From: Scatophagus argus
Lineage: Eukaryota; Chordata; Actinopteri; Scatophagidae
NCBI RefSeq assembly: GCF_020382885.2
Contig: NC_058516.1
Location: 10,903,902-10,967,901 of the forward strand
DNA: 64,000 nucleotides
Direction: 5' to 3'
Within the stretch, counting starts at the first letter, position 1. Each line of letters opens with the position of its first letter. Shown in pieces: positions 24,501 through 37,400 of this stretch. The notes beneath the pieces were generated by a model, which saw nothing but the letters and a program-made list of their open reading frames with translations, was not told where the DNA came from and did not search any database. Position numbers and translations under genes: made by a program.

Positions 24501-25476
24501 TTAGGCTTTTACTAAAAACTGCGGTTCATATTGTAAAGATTTATTTACTTAAAAAACCAGTTGCAGACTAAAATTATCTGCATGGCAAGTATAAGAGATT
24601 TGAGACAAATGAGTTCTCTTTGGGCAATGGCTGAGTCAAGCAATTATTTTTCCTCTTTGTTTTATCTGTAGATTGCTTTTCAGATTTAGCAAACATTTGG
24701 TTTATAAACATGAGCCAAAACCCAGCATATTTGCATACTTGAGAAGCTGGAGGGGCCAACTTGCTTGATAAATAACTATGAGAATATGTGCAAGTGTGAG
24801 TTTTTGAAATAATGAAATACATTAAATTTTCCTTCACAGCTGAAACTTTAATGTTTATGGAAGTTTATGCGCTTTCTGTGTATTGAGTGCAGTGGCAGAC
24901 TGAAACAGTTAAAAACCCTTTTCAAGCCTGTGGGGCAGTCACATTTTGTCCACTGGGGGGCACCCTAGAGGGCAATATATCATGTTCTTTTTTAAATTTA
25001 TTTGCAATGTGTTTATCCTTCAGCTCTAAGAAATACATTTACATTTTCTAAAACATTTGCAAAGCCATGTTTTAAATATATTTCAAATGCTTGGCTATTT
25101 CCATTTTTGTTTGCTGGCTAGCTTGTCAGCTCTTCTTCCTTGCTTTACTCAATACAATGCTACTTTTTTTTTTTTTTTACTGGTTACTGCCACCACCTGA
25201 TGATCGGTGGAATAGCACTTCTAGTTCGGAACTCAAAATGGTGTCTTAAAGTAGTTCTGGCGCGAGTAGATTTTTAGTCAGAGATTTGTGTGTAACTGTG
25301 TTTACAAGGAGGGAGCAATATGCAATGAACTGCTGACTGACCACACTGGTTCAGTGTCACTTTGGAAGGGGTATAAAGCTCTTGTCATTCATCTAAGGTA
25401 AATGCAGCGCAAAAAAAGGACTGTAATATTGTATTGTATATTGTATATTTTTAAGCAAAATCTCACAAGGATAACA

Positions 25477-25503
25477 ACACACACACACACACACACACAC
25501 ACA
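25477..25503. repeat. (AC)n microsatellite
   Basis: A pure AC array of about 13 units in the sema5b 5' intron. A second short (CA) tract lies at about 25565-25580. Confidence 0.95.
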
Positions 25504-28500
25504 GGGACATCCCTCAAAGAGTGAAGTTTTCTCTGCACAAATAGGAATGCTTTGCTCCCCCCATCACACACACACACACTTCACTCCCTCCCTCCCCACC
25601 ATCCAGCACACACTCTGGTCAGCGTGCTGCTGTGTGTCGATGTGTAACAACTTCTCTCTGTCTCTGTCTTGTTTCTCCTTTCTCTCTGGCTGTGAGGGAT
25701 CCCTGCCACTCATTTGGGTGATGGTGAACAAGTAAGTTCATTTCATTACAGATTTCCGCATGCACTATGTATCCCATGTGGACATTGGCTGTTTCAGTGT
25801 GATTACTTAGTCTTTTTGTGTTGACCTTTCTGGCTTTGTTTCAAAGTAGCCTACTTTTTGTGGCTGTTTTTTTTTTCTTCTGCCTCTCTGTTTCCTCTTT
25901 GCAGGCTCATTTCTCCTTTAATGATCTCTAACATGACCCTCTACTGCCTCCTTTATTTGTTCCCATCCTCAGCACGTACCGCTCCGTGTCTCACTCCTGA
26001 GACTACATGTAGCCTAATGTGGATACACATGTGTTAACACTGAGGGCTTCAGGTAAAGTGCAGTAGATCTGTCTGAGGCGTGAGTACTGAAATTAGCATG
26101 GGGATAGTACAGAGAGGAGAAAGGGGGAAAGGCTCCCAGCTCTGGATTGATAGACTCAGTCTTGGTTCTAAAATTGCCTGAATGACTGTTAATTTTTGCC
26201 TCAATATTCAAGAGAGGGCAACAGGCCTTTTGTCGAGCAAGAACCGCATCTTGCAGTGATTGTAACCTCGGGCGATGTTTAAAATTCCTCTTTTCAAATA
26301 AGAGTGTTACTGACAAATTGAGTATTCTTTTCTTTCTCATTAAATAATTGCTGCAACAAGGCCTCTGCTCCTTGTAATTGATCACATGGCTAATAGGATC
26401 ATGGTCACAGATCTTTAGTTGATTCACCCTTTTTTTTTAAATTATATTTTTATGGAAAGTGAGGTATCAGCCATTACTGGAAAATAATGGTCACGTGTCT
26501 GCCCTCACAGTAATCTTTACAAATATGCTTTGGTCTGTAATAGAGAATAAATTTTATGAGATCCTTCTCCAAGAGAGCAGCCTAAATTAGCTGCAGTGGA
26601 TTACTCATTAAAATATTAAGACAGTCAGTCACCTAAGAGTTTCATATTCTCAGGCAGTCTGAGTTGGCATGATAATATTAGTTCGACCAGCCATACAAAA
26701 GCAGAATAGCCACTCAGAGACGCATTTAGTAATGAATGTAAGAATATGATGGCCTCACAAGCGGAAAACAAACTACTCATCATACTGAGATAATAAAATG
26801 CAAACCTATGAGTTGTGCTCTGCAACCAAGCATTAAAATTATTTGCACCCAAACATCATAGTTGGAATATTTTTTTTTCAATTACAAACACATTCTCAAG
26901 GGATGGACAGTATTATATAACAATGTTCATTCCAATTAAACCCAATACAACAATCTACCTGTGCGATCCTGACTCTGGTGCAGTATTTCATCTTGTAACC
27001 TATCAGCTAAACACTCAAAACTGTGTACAATCGATGAATGCAAAAATTCATTCAGGACTGTGGGAACAGTCTTTGTCTTTTCCAGAGCTTTGAAACAAAT
27101 GTCATGGTTTTCCTCACTGGATGGAGATGGCTGAGTTGAACATGGGCCATGTGTTAACAGATTGTAGAACAGCACTGTATGCAGGTTGGAGATCATACCC
27201 TCTGTTTAAAGATGGTCTTTGAACATGGTTGAATATGTGAAGAAATGCAAGACTTAGACTTGTCTGTAGTTTTTGGTGTGACTGTAACAGTGGATGGTGG
27301 ATCATAAAAAACAGTGTCAAATATTCCTCTAGATGGATCTATAAATACAAACATCTCTTCCATGTTAAAATGATTTGTTGCCTCCTAATAATTTAAATAT
27401 AACTATTGTCTATTTAAATAGTTTTTTACTCAGAACTTTGTTTATACACCTTATGTTAGTCTTGTCATAATATTACTTAAAACTGCATTCATCTGTTTTG
27501 GCCACTTGGGGGCAGAATTCAAGATATACAAGCTAAATTTTCTCATAGGGCTTTACAATCTGTACAGTTCTCTATTTTTAGGCTCTTATTGTGGCCTTAT
27601 AAAGTTGATATCACATACATATAAGCAAATTATTACAACATTAACATTCATTTGGAATTATGGCCATATGATTAATATTAATCTATTATTCGTTATCCTT
27701 TTTGCTCTGTTTTGGTCTCCGCCGACTCCTGTGCAAAATATAATTCTCTCTAGCTGTTCCACTATATTCACCAGCTTTGCTGTTTGGTGCTGTGCAGGTA
27801 GATAGGAAAATTCCTCATGTTATCAGGAATGGTTGGTGAGATAATCATTTTTAAAATAATATTTTAGTCTTGTCTAATGAAAGAGAGATTTCTGTCAGGG
27901 GATATGTGGGGTAAGTCTTGATAATTTAGCATTTTAATAGAGTGCAGAAGGTGTGCATTTAGTTATACACCCAAGTTGTGTCATTTTCCATAAAGCAAAA
28001 GAGTTTGTGATAAGAGCACAGAGGGGGGACAGAGATGAGAGAGGGGAGATAGGAAGAGACAGATCAGTGCAGCTGTGTGCCTCTTTAGGATTCCTGCTCT
28101 CTACCTCCTCTAGCCGGGGCCAAACCGGCATCATTAGGTTTGGCAAATTACCCGAATGGCCATTGTGGTGCAGCCATGGCACGTTAGTGTGTCTTTTTAA
28201 CTGTGGCTAAACTCAGTCTATTCACTTGTAAAAGAGAGCAGCCATTGGCAGATAGTTGGCAGGTTGCACAGAGAGGCCATTCACCCCGGTAGGAAGGAGC
28301 TGAGAACACAGCCTCGGAAATGGTCCTCGCTGAATATTTTGATGGAGAGACTTTGGATGCCCTCTTAGTGTCCATTTGCTCCAACTAACAAATCTCCATG
28401 AACTGACTCCATTTGGTAATTAATATTATTACTTTTTTTTTTTTTTTTACTACTCAGTTACTGTCAAGTAGCTGCTGCTTTAACAGTCAAAGAGAATTTT

Positions 28501-31139
28501 TGCTTTTAGAGTTTTGCTTCTGGTTGCAGCCGTTGTTTTGTGAGCCCTTTTGATTGAGGAGGAATTTGGAGTTTGGAATCCCAGATTTCGCAGTGTAGGG
28601 AGGTGGTGGGCGGTGGGGAGGTTCAGTGTTTCCTTTTTAATCATATTTGGATGGAGTCCAAGAACAAGAGAGTTCAGACAAGAGGCTGATATACTGGGGT
28701 CAGATGCTAGACTCCCTCCTTTTATTTTTGATGCCATGGAGGAACAAATTACGACACTTCTGAATGAAGAAATAATTACTTGTAATTAATTTCCCTGTCA
28801 TATATCACCTGATTAAAGAGGATTTGGCTGAATGTTAATGAACTCAATTTGTAGTGCTGTTAAGCATTTTCAAGGTCTTTGCCCATCTTTTGTGGTGAGA
28901 TCATGACATATAATATCCCTGTAATAGCTGTTTTGTAAGAAAATGACTGACAGGGATTTACTCATCCTGACAGACAAAGAAATAGCACCTTCACCGTGTC
29001 AGTATGGTTGCCATGTTGGTGTATTGAAGCTTCTTAAGCTTAGTGTTCGCATGGTCTCAAAAGAGCTTCATCCATGCCATATTCTTTACTCCACCGAATC
29101 ATCTCATTCATATATAAGCAGTGGGTTGAAGGTTTCCAAGTGACACACACCATGGGAGGGCCATCCCTTTGGCTTCTCAAAAGGCTGAAATGTTCTCCTG
29201 CTACAGTTTGTCTGAGAACAAAGCGGAGAGTGCTTGAATAGAAAGTTCTTGAAATAAAGTAGGGGAGCTCCCAAACATACTCAAGTTCCGTGTTGCTTTA
29301 AAGGATGCTTTAAAGTCTTAAGATTCCTTGTTTTTTAAGGTTGTTACGGGGGTGACTGATGAGGAGGTAATGCACAGATGCATTAGCTTGAACCACGCCT
29401 GGATTCAGCAGCATTCCCAATAAATTGGCTTGAATTCTGTTCTTTGAATGCAGTGTCAGATGAGTAACTGCCAGCAGCTTGCAGAGAAAAAAAAAAACAA
29501 CCATTAGAGTCTTTTCTTTCCTCCCAACAACAAAGTCAAATAACTGTCTCAATACTGTCTCCTGGAAGATAAATGGAGACTTTGACAACAACCTCAGCAG
29601 TGCGTTAACTTTTACAACTCCTAGTTATGTTGATAATACGTAGCTCTGCTAACATTGGTAGGTTAAGCGGTTCTGATAAAGTATGTTGATAGCATAAAGG
29701 TGCAGAATGTTTTGGTTACATTCGTTGTTCATCGCTGCAATGCATGGTGTGTATTCTTAAAGTCTTACAAATGTGCTGAGTGCATTTCATTCCTCATGAA
29801 ACACCCTAAAACCTGATTTTTAAAGTATTTTAAATCCTGTATTTTTGTTTATGTATTTTCGCCTGTATATTTTGTTTATAAGCAGTCTTCTTCTTCCTTG
29901 TCTTTGTTGGCACATTGCAATATGTAGAAGTTACCACTTCCTCAGTGGGAACAATGCGAGTGAGCAAGCAAGCAATAGAGCATCAGATTATTTCAGTTTT
30001 TTTCCCCAATTAAGATGTCCTAAGCTGCCTGTTGCTGTATGTCCAGCATATTTGAAAAACTGCTTGACCTGGTTTTATTTTTGCAGCATTTTTTGAACTT
30101 ACCCGGTCTCCAGCCTATTCAAAACCTGTACCCTCCAGTCGGTAGTCAGTATGCACAACAAGAATTTAATTTATGAGGCTGCAGTGTGGTACATCTTATT
30201 TGATCCACAGCTCTGTTTTTATGAGCTGAAAGTGGATGAGGTTTGAAAAGAAAACAGGCTGTTAGCAGTCAGAAGTTATAAGTCAGTAAACCGTCCACTA
30301 ACCATAGAAACAAGGCTGGTAAAATGTTAGCTTAGTGTTACTTATAGGGAACCCCTGTTTTAAAGGGGTGTGGGCCATCCTGATGGATTATATAGTCTAT
30401 GTAAAAGTCTGAATTGGAGCCTGACTAACAGTTATTAGCTGGCACTGGTTTGTCTTGTACATTGGCGTTAATTGCAGTAATTAACAAAAAATACCCAAAT
30501 ACATACATGCACATAGTTTGTCCACTTGAGAGTACTCACAAGTTTATGCTTCATCTGTAAAATGCGCACTCTGTAGAAGTCACATTAAAATAACATGTCT
30601 ATATATGGACATAGGTTTGAAAGAAGTTTGAAGTTAGCTATGGGCTGTTAGTTTAAATCTCAGAAAGTGATGAATAACAGACTCTCTTCCATACTAGGGA
30701 CACACTTTATTACTTGGAGGCCAATTGCTATCATTGCTTTGGGCGACACAATTCATTTTCTGTGTGAGATGGTTCTAGTTTCTGAAAGGTATTCTGGTAT
30801 TATGAAAGTGTAGAGAAGCGTGGCGTTGACATCCTGAATCTCATTTGTGGGTCATGAAAGCTCTGATCCTCTCAAACAAGCCAATGTTCAATAGCAATGA
30901 ATTCCTATAGATTTTTTTATTTTAAGAGTTTGAAAAAAATAACATGTCTGGATTAAAAGTTAAGAGCGAGTTGACGGCCTCCACGTGACATCCGAGTGAG
31001 CTTTTTGCTCTGAAAGAGGAATGAAACCGATTTGCCTGTTGTGAAAAACACAAGCATGCACCTGTCATATTTTGGTTTATTGATACAGTGAAGCCACTTC
31101 TTAAACTTAATGCTCAAACTCAGAGCAGCGAGAGGTTTG

Positions 31140-31260
31140 AAATCTTGGCAGTGTTCCTCTCCATGTGGAGGTCACATGCTTTTCCCTCCCACAGTCCAAA
31201 CACATACAGGTCACATGAATTGGAGACTCTGTATTTCTAATCTCTTCACAGGTTGTTAAG
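31140..31260 (+). mobile_element. Fish retroelement-derived repeat fragment (CCCACAGTCCAAACACAT)
   Basis: The phrase ctcccacagtccaaacacat and the following gaattggagactctgtattt are the signature of a very common fish interspersed repeat. A second copy is at 50585-50720. It lies beside the LINE fragment 31434-31600, but whether they are one insertion is unclear. Confidence 0.5.
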
Positions 31261-31433
31261 GCTTTATGGTGTTTTTCCAACACAGGCAGCTTCATAAATG
31301 AATAGATGTTCTGACAGACTCATGGCTTCAGGAAAATAGGATTGAATGTTTGCCCGCCTTTATGCTCTACTTTACAGTCAAAGATGGTTCCCTCCCTAAA
31401 TCTAAAATATCTCACATCAGACTGTTCACTTAC

Positions 31434-31600
31434 TTTTTGCTTGTCGCTCCGCGTTGAGCATAGGCCACCAACAAAGGCTCTACAGACATCCAGTTCCAGG
31501 GCCAATTTCTCCAGCTGTCCACATGGAAGGCCCTTCATCTTCATGTCTGCCTCCAGGTCACGGTGCCAGGTGTTACTTGGTCTGCCTCTGTTCCTTTTCT
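31434..31600 (-). mobile_element. Decayed LINE (non-LTR retrotransposon) ORF2 C-terminal fragment
   Basis: Translated on the minus strand the frame gives KRNRGRPSNTWHRDLEADMK, then a stretch ending GQLEKLALELD and RAFVGGLCSTRSDKQ. The pattern RGRPxxTWxRDLEADMK...GQLEKLA...RAFVGGLC is typical of the segment after reverse transcriptase in non-LTR elements and their genomic remnants. The open frame extends to 31320-31718 but only this part is recognisable. The usual Trp in the second half is Cys here, a sign of decay. No RT catalytic core is adjacent. Confidence 0.6.
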
Positions 31601-33544
31601 CCTGTGGTATTCCAAATGAGGGCATATCTAGTTGTGCTTGTGTGACAAATTTATCTCCAGTGTCTGGAGAGGATTTCTTTCTTGACAGGCTGCTGTCTTG
31701 CTCATTGCCATAACTCAAGCTTGCTAGTAATAACTGTTCAGCTAATTCGCAGGATTCTTTGCAAAGTTGTATGATTGTTCTGACACAAGTGTTGGTAAGT
31801 GTCTGGTTGTTACAAAAAAAAGCTCAATCAACTGAAAATTCAGCAAATTTGCAAAACAATTGACAGCCGTTTATGAACCAAATATAGCAAATATTGACTA
31901 ATTCTGTGATTCCTTTTGAGATGAGGTATCAAATAACAAGATTATTCTTTCTAGACAATCATTGGTCGTTTGTTCAGATTCTTTAAAAAGGAATCATATT
32001 TACATTAAGTGACCTCTTGTGGCCATTCTAGTAATGACCGTCCTCTTTCAGGAGCACAGGCTGCAGTACTGTGGTATTGAACTGCTACCAAACCTCTCAG
32101 GAAGATGGTTTAAGGGGATGGTTGTGCGTATACAACTTGTCTCACGGGTCTGATTTAACACTGCTTTTTTCATGTTAACTCTTACAAACTACCAGTGTTG
32201 GTTTCTTTTGACAGTCAATACAACCTTTCTCTGACCTCAACAAAGTAGTTTTAATTGACTAAACTTGGCAGATCGTTGTTCAGTGGTCGTTTGGAGGGTA
32301 CTGACATACGGTCTTGGTCTTTGCTGCTGTTCCTCAATAGACAAATCTCAGAACACTCTGGACTCTCACTGGCCAGCCTTTGTAGGCAGAGGGGAGCATT
32401 GAAGCATAGCAAGCCAGTGGTGGAGGCTATGTTCCCGTCGCTTCATTAAGCAGCACTGTTAGACCCAGCAGGTTGAAAAACCTCTTGCTCCGCACGCATT
32501 TGGTCCTCCTGGCGAGCAGTGGACGGACACGCATTCATTGTCTCCAGAGCACATAGCAACTGCAATGAAACTTGTTTAAAGGTTGAAGGAAAGTGGGATT
32601 AGTATATATTTAGTATATATAAAATGTAAAATTTTATAATCTTCAACGGATTTCAGCTGGCAGCTCAACTGAAATTTCAGTTGCTCTTCGCCGTTTGGAC
32701 TGACATTGACTGACATCGACTGTCAGCATCTCGTCAGCTTCTTCCAGAGTTTATATTCAAATTGACAATTCAGCTGCCAGTACAAAAACAAAATTCACTA
32801 TGTGTAAAAAAGAAGAATGAAAGTCGATGCACTTTATTTCACATGTTCTTTTCCCTTGTCAGAACCTGGCAACAGCTACGTACAATGCAACACTAAACCA
32901 TTAACACTACCACAGCATGCTAGTAGCGGTTAATGAATATCAAAGCACTAACCTCAAGCTGAGTTGTGGAGCTTCCCAACTGATGCTGACACTAAGCAAA
33001 CCCAAAATTTCTTAAAAAAAATGCAGCTTTTTCTAGTTTATACTCAGCCTTACAATCAAAAGTGCTCTCTAAGATTTGTAAGGTTTTAAAATATTAAAAG
33101 TCATTAAAAATTGACATCTTTAACTTTATTAAGCAGACATATTGCAGTGTTTCCCTTCCCAGAGGGTGCTTAACTGTGAAATGTTGTGCTGTAACAGGAA
33201 GTGGTCCTACTTTTTTTTGACCTGGATGTCTGTATGTTAACAGGCGCACAGATGTGTAAAAAGGCCTAAATTTGTCATACCATGACCTCATTGTTGGAGT
33301 TTTTTGGCATCACTGAAGGAGCTTCTCAGATTGGTTTCTCTGCTTATTTAACATTGTGACCAAATATAAAAGAAATATGCAGGTAGAAGGAATTTAAAAA
33401 AAAAAAATCACATCACTGGCTGAAATACTACACATAAACAGTGAATTTTTGCTCTGTTGAAATGCAGCATTTTTATGCTCCCAGTTTCATTGTTTAGTGG
33501 TCTGTGATAAGATCTAGCTAGTCACGCATAGATTGGCACAGTGC

Positions 33545-33655
33545 TGGCACTACCAACTATTTTCATTTTCAATTAATCTGCCAGTTATTTTCATGATTAA
33601 CTGATTAATTGTTTAGTCTATAAAATGCCCAAAAATACTCAAAAATAGTTTGTAA
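33545..33655. mobile_element. Fragment of a fish repeat with alternating ATTAAT/GATTAA words
   Basis: The phrases accaactattttcattttca, attaatctgccagttatttt and gtttagtctataaaatgccc match a widespread teleost repeat (usual form: ...cgattaatctgccgattatttt...gtctataaaatg). A possible other-end fragment is at 51655-51718. Class unknown to me. Confidence 0.5.
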
Positions 33656-34491
33656 CTAACTTTCTTATGAACGATAAACTGACCGTGGCAGCTCCAATTA
33701 GCGTGTTCTTGTAAATAAATGCTTTCGAGCCCACGCAGGTCCACAGGTGGTGATGACGCTGGTGCAAACACACAGCTTAAATCACATTTTACACGTTCTT
33801 GACACTCACTGTGTAAAAAAGGCCTTTGCAATAATTCCTGTGTCTATGGTTGTCATCATCAGCTCATCTCTGAGCAGATTTGATCCGCATAAATGGATTT
33901 TGATGTTTGCTTGACACAAAGACCCTTCATGTGGCTCGCAGCTCAAAGTTCACAGCCCCTGTTTGGCTCAGGGCCCAGGCTGGTCTCTGAATAGGACTCC
34001 TCAGTCATAAAGATCTCGGTTGATGGCACCCTTGGTTTGTGAGTTGGCATTAGAGAGATTGACGGCTCGGGCCCTTTTTAGGTGAATTACCCATGACCGA
34101 GTCCTGCTGACACAGAGGGCCTGGACAACCAGACAGGCAGATCCAGCAGATGGACTGCTGGGCCGGGGAGACCGGCAGAACTAATTTAGATGAATGAGGA
34201 CAGGGAAGGATGTGCATGTGCAGAGTACAGTTTAACTGATATGGATGTTTCAAAGTCGAGCACAGATGTTTTGGCTGAAAAAGAATATATGACCTATATA
34301 AACATATAATATTTGAATTCTGGCTGTACCAGATTTTTAGATTGATCACATGACTGGTTTTTCTTAAGCTTTCTTTGGGAAATTTTCACCATTGTTGTTT
34401 GATTCTTGCTGGCCATGTGTTTAAAGATGCCTCCACATTTCCAACAGGTGTTTCCTGAGGACCTGATAGAAGACTGGATGTGGTTGTAACT

Positions 34492-37400
34492 ATGGTTACG
34501 TCAGGGTGGGGGCTGTGGGCCCTCTCCCCCTGTGGCCTTGCGCTGGTCATCTGTTCGTCTGTGTGTCTGTCCCAGGAGCCTCGCGTCAAACCAGCAGACT
34601 GTAGTAGAAAGGAACATCCTGTCGTCTCCTACCAAGGTGAGGGCATCAGTAATCCGTCTGCTTCCCCATCAGTTAGACAGAATGGCTTTACCACTCATGA
34701 ATCCACCCGACATCCATCTACAGAGAAGAAGGCAAAATGGTAAATTTAAGAATGTTCAGATTTACAGTACCACTCTTGTCTTAATGCTAAATTTGAAGCT
34801 AGAGCCTAGCTTAGCTTGGGCTAAGAAATGGTCAGTCACATGGCTAGCTGTTTCCCCCTGTTTCTGTTTTAATGCTAGGCTAACTTGCTGCTAACAGTAG
34901 TCTTTTATTTAACAGTTGTGAAAGTAGTATCTATCTTGTCAAAACTTCAAACTATCGCTTTAACTTCCATTAAACAAGAAACCAGGCAAAATGTTGCCCC
35001 AGAATGGCGCCATTGCGTTATGTTGTAATTCAGATTCTTCAAATTTAAAAAAGGTTGTTATGGCTAGTCTATTATCGAACAGAGTCAGTACATTTTGGGA
35101 AAATTTGTAGCTTCTATCTGCTAGATTTAATGAAATTAAAGTCTCTATGGCAGGTTATTTGAAGAAAGGTGTGTTATGGGCAAGATTTCATGATAAATAG
35201 GTGCGTTGTAGCAAGGAGCCTCAAGTCACTCACATCTTCACATTTTATCCCTACTTGGAATTCCTACTCTTCAGACAAATTTGGATTTTCTGGCTCCAGA
35301 AACTGACAGATATGTTGAAAGATCAAGATTAAAGCTCCAGGACAACCCTGCGGCATAGGAAAATAAAAAATGTCCACCCACCAAGCGCCGCTCTGTGACT
35401 AAATCCACATCCTTCATTCTGGCATCAGGTTGGAAGGCTCATGGGAGGTTGTGGAGCTGTCAGACTGTGGGATCAGGTGATTCACTGGAGAGAAATGTGA
35501 CAGCAAATCAGTAAAAACATGACACCTTAACTGAGGCTGGAGCTGTGAGCCTGGTTCCATTTTGTTTGAGAGGGATTAGCACACAAACAATGGATCTTTC
35601 CTCCTTCTGCTGCTGCTTTTTTCATCCTTATTCTCCCTCTTTCTTATTTCTGCACTTTGTATTCTTCTTTCCTTCATATGATGGCTCGGTGCGACTTTTT
35701 TCTCCCATATGTCTCCTCATACTGTTGTTCTTTCTCTGTCCAGCATTGAGGCCGTGGGTGTCAGAGTTCTCCCAACCAGGAGTGAAGGATTTCTCCCATC
35801 TGTCCCTGGACCTGAGCAGAAACCAGCTCATTGTGGGAGCAAGGTGACAAATAACCACATCCAGTCAATGTGTACAAGTGCTGTAAAAGGAATGAATATA
35901 GTAAGGTTTAGCCAGAATGTATCAGGAGAGAAAAAACAAAAATAATGTCACCATGACACCAAGAGTAGATTCAAAACCATGTGCTTCTGCTGCTTTACCT
36001 CTAACACGAAGAATGTCTTTTATAGAAACTTCCTCTTCAGACTGAGTTTGAGCAACGCCTCGCTTATTCAGGTAACCTTAGCCGTTTTTTTTCCGTTCAT
36101 TTGGTAGTCAAAGGTCACTCAATAGTTCATGTGCTATTTAAGTTCACACAAATGTCTAATAAGATAAAGTAATGAAGTGATTTTACATCCAAAATGTCAA
36201 CGGTCAGTTTGTCGCATCATGATGTTTTTTGTCTATTTTTCAGTATGACACAGGAGCAGAAAGGGAAACCTGGATAGATTAACAATAAATACAGCATTAA
36301 CACACAAAATGCAGTGTGTTAATTAGTGTATTCTCACCTAACTCTCAGTAACAATGCCAATAATTGTACTTCCCAAAATTTTTAACTGTTTCTTTAAACT
36401 TTACACAAGTTTTTTTGTTTTATCCTTTACATGTTGCATTAAGTTCAGGTACCAGGTACCTCTGCTGATGTACTGTAATGTAGTGTAAATTTGGTTGTAA
36501 ACGAAGCCAGATTTTCTGAAGCAAAATAGTTTTTTGGGGTTTTTTTTCCACAGGCGACAGAATGGGCACCAGATGAAGACACCAAGCGCTCATGTCAGAG
36601 TAAAGGGAAGTCTGAGGTAGTGTGCTCATGGTGCAACTCCAGTTTTGTTCAATTTACTTACCCGAAACTGCTGCTCACATTTTATTAATGGCAGAAGATA
36701 GTCATGGCCAACAAAAACTGGGTTGCGGTGTGCTAATCCACAGGAGGAGTGTCAAAACTACATCCGTGTTTTACTCATAAATGGGAAGACCCTGTTCACG
36801 TGCGGGACCAATGCTTTCACCCCAGTCTGCATAACCAGACAGGTTGGTACAACAGTTTAAAATGCAAACAAAAAAAAAATATCCAAGGATGACAATTATA
36901 GAGAAAACAGAAACAGAGAAAAACCTGAAATCCTCACATTTGCATTTGAGATAAACAACAACAATAAATAACTTCATGAAATGATTATTTTTCTGATGAT
37001 TACACAAGCGATTGATTGACTAATTAGCAGACATCCATCAACCCTAGAATAGAACAGAATAGGGTTTTTTTTACCATTTAAAATTACAGAAGAAAGTGCA
37101 CATTAGAATGCAATTATGTTGTATTGGCTCGCAGCAGTGATTATTCACAGAAGTGAAAATAGGAATGAATACTGGGATAAACATTGAAATAAATATATAC
37201 AAGTGTAGAAAATTATAAAATTGCACTAATATTTTACAGTAGAATGGATTTCAGTTGCATATTTTTGCATCATCTTGAAAAATGGTAGTTGGTCAAGGTT
37301 TAAATTCACCTGTTTACACTTTGTGGTAGATCGGTAACATCAGTCAGGTGTTGGACACAGTGAACGGTGTTGCTCGATGTCCCTACGACCCGCGCCACAA

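Larger units (their letters stand above)
19910..34447 (+). other. sema5b: Large 5' intron of sema5b (14.5 kb)
   Basis: No coding exon is seen. It holds AT-rich sequence, microsatellites ((AC)n at 25477-25503), repeat fragments (21330-21560, 31140-31260, 33545-33655), one decayed LINE piece (31434-31600, minus), and several non-repetitive stretches with clustered homeodomain words (about 26150-26420 and 28480-28870) that look like candidate enhancers. Open frames of 60-140 codons here match no family I know and are treated as chance. Confidence 0.5.

Noticed and set aside
26014..26427. 137-codon minus-strand open frame
   Set aside because: Composition and lack of similarity suggest chance. 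The DNA itself looks more like a non-coding regulatory block.
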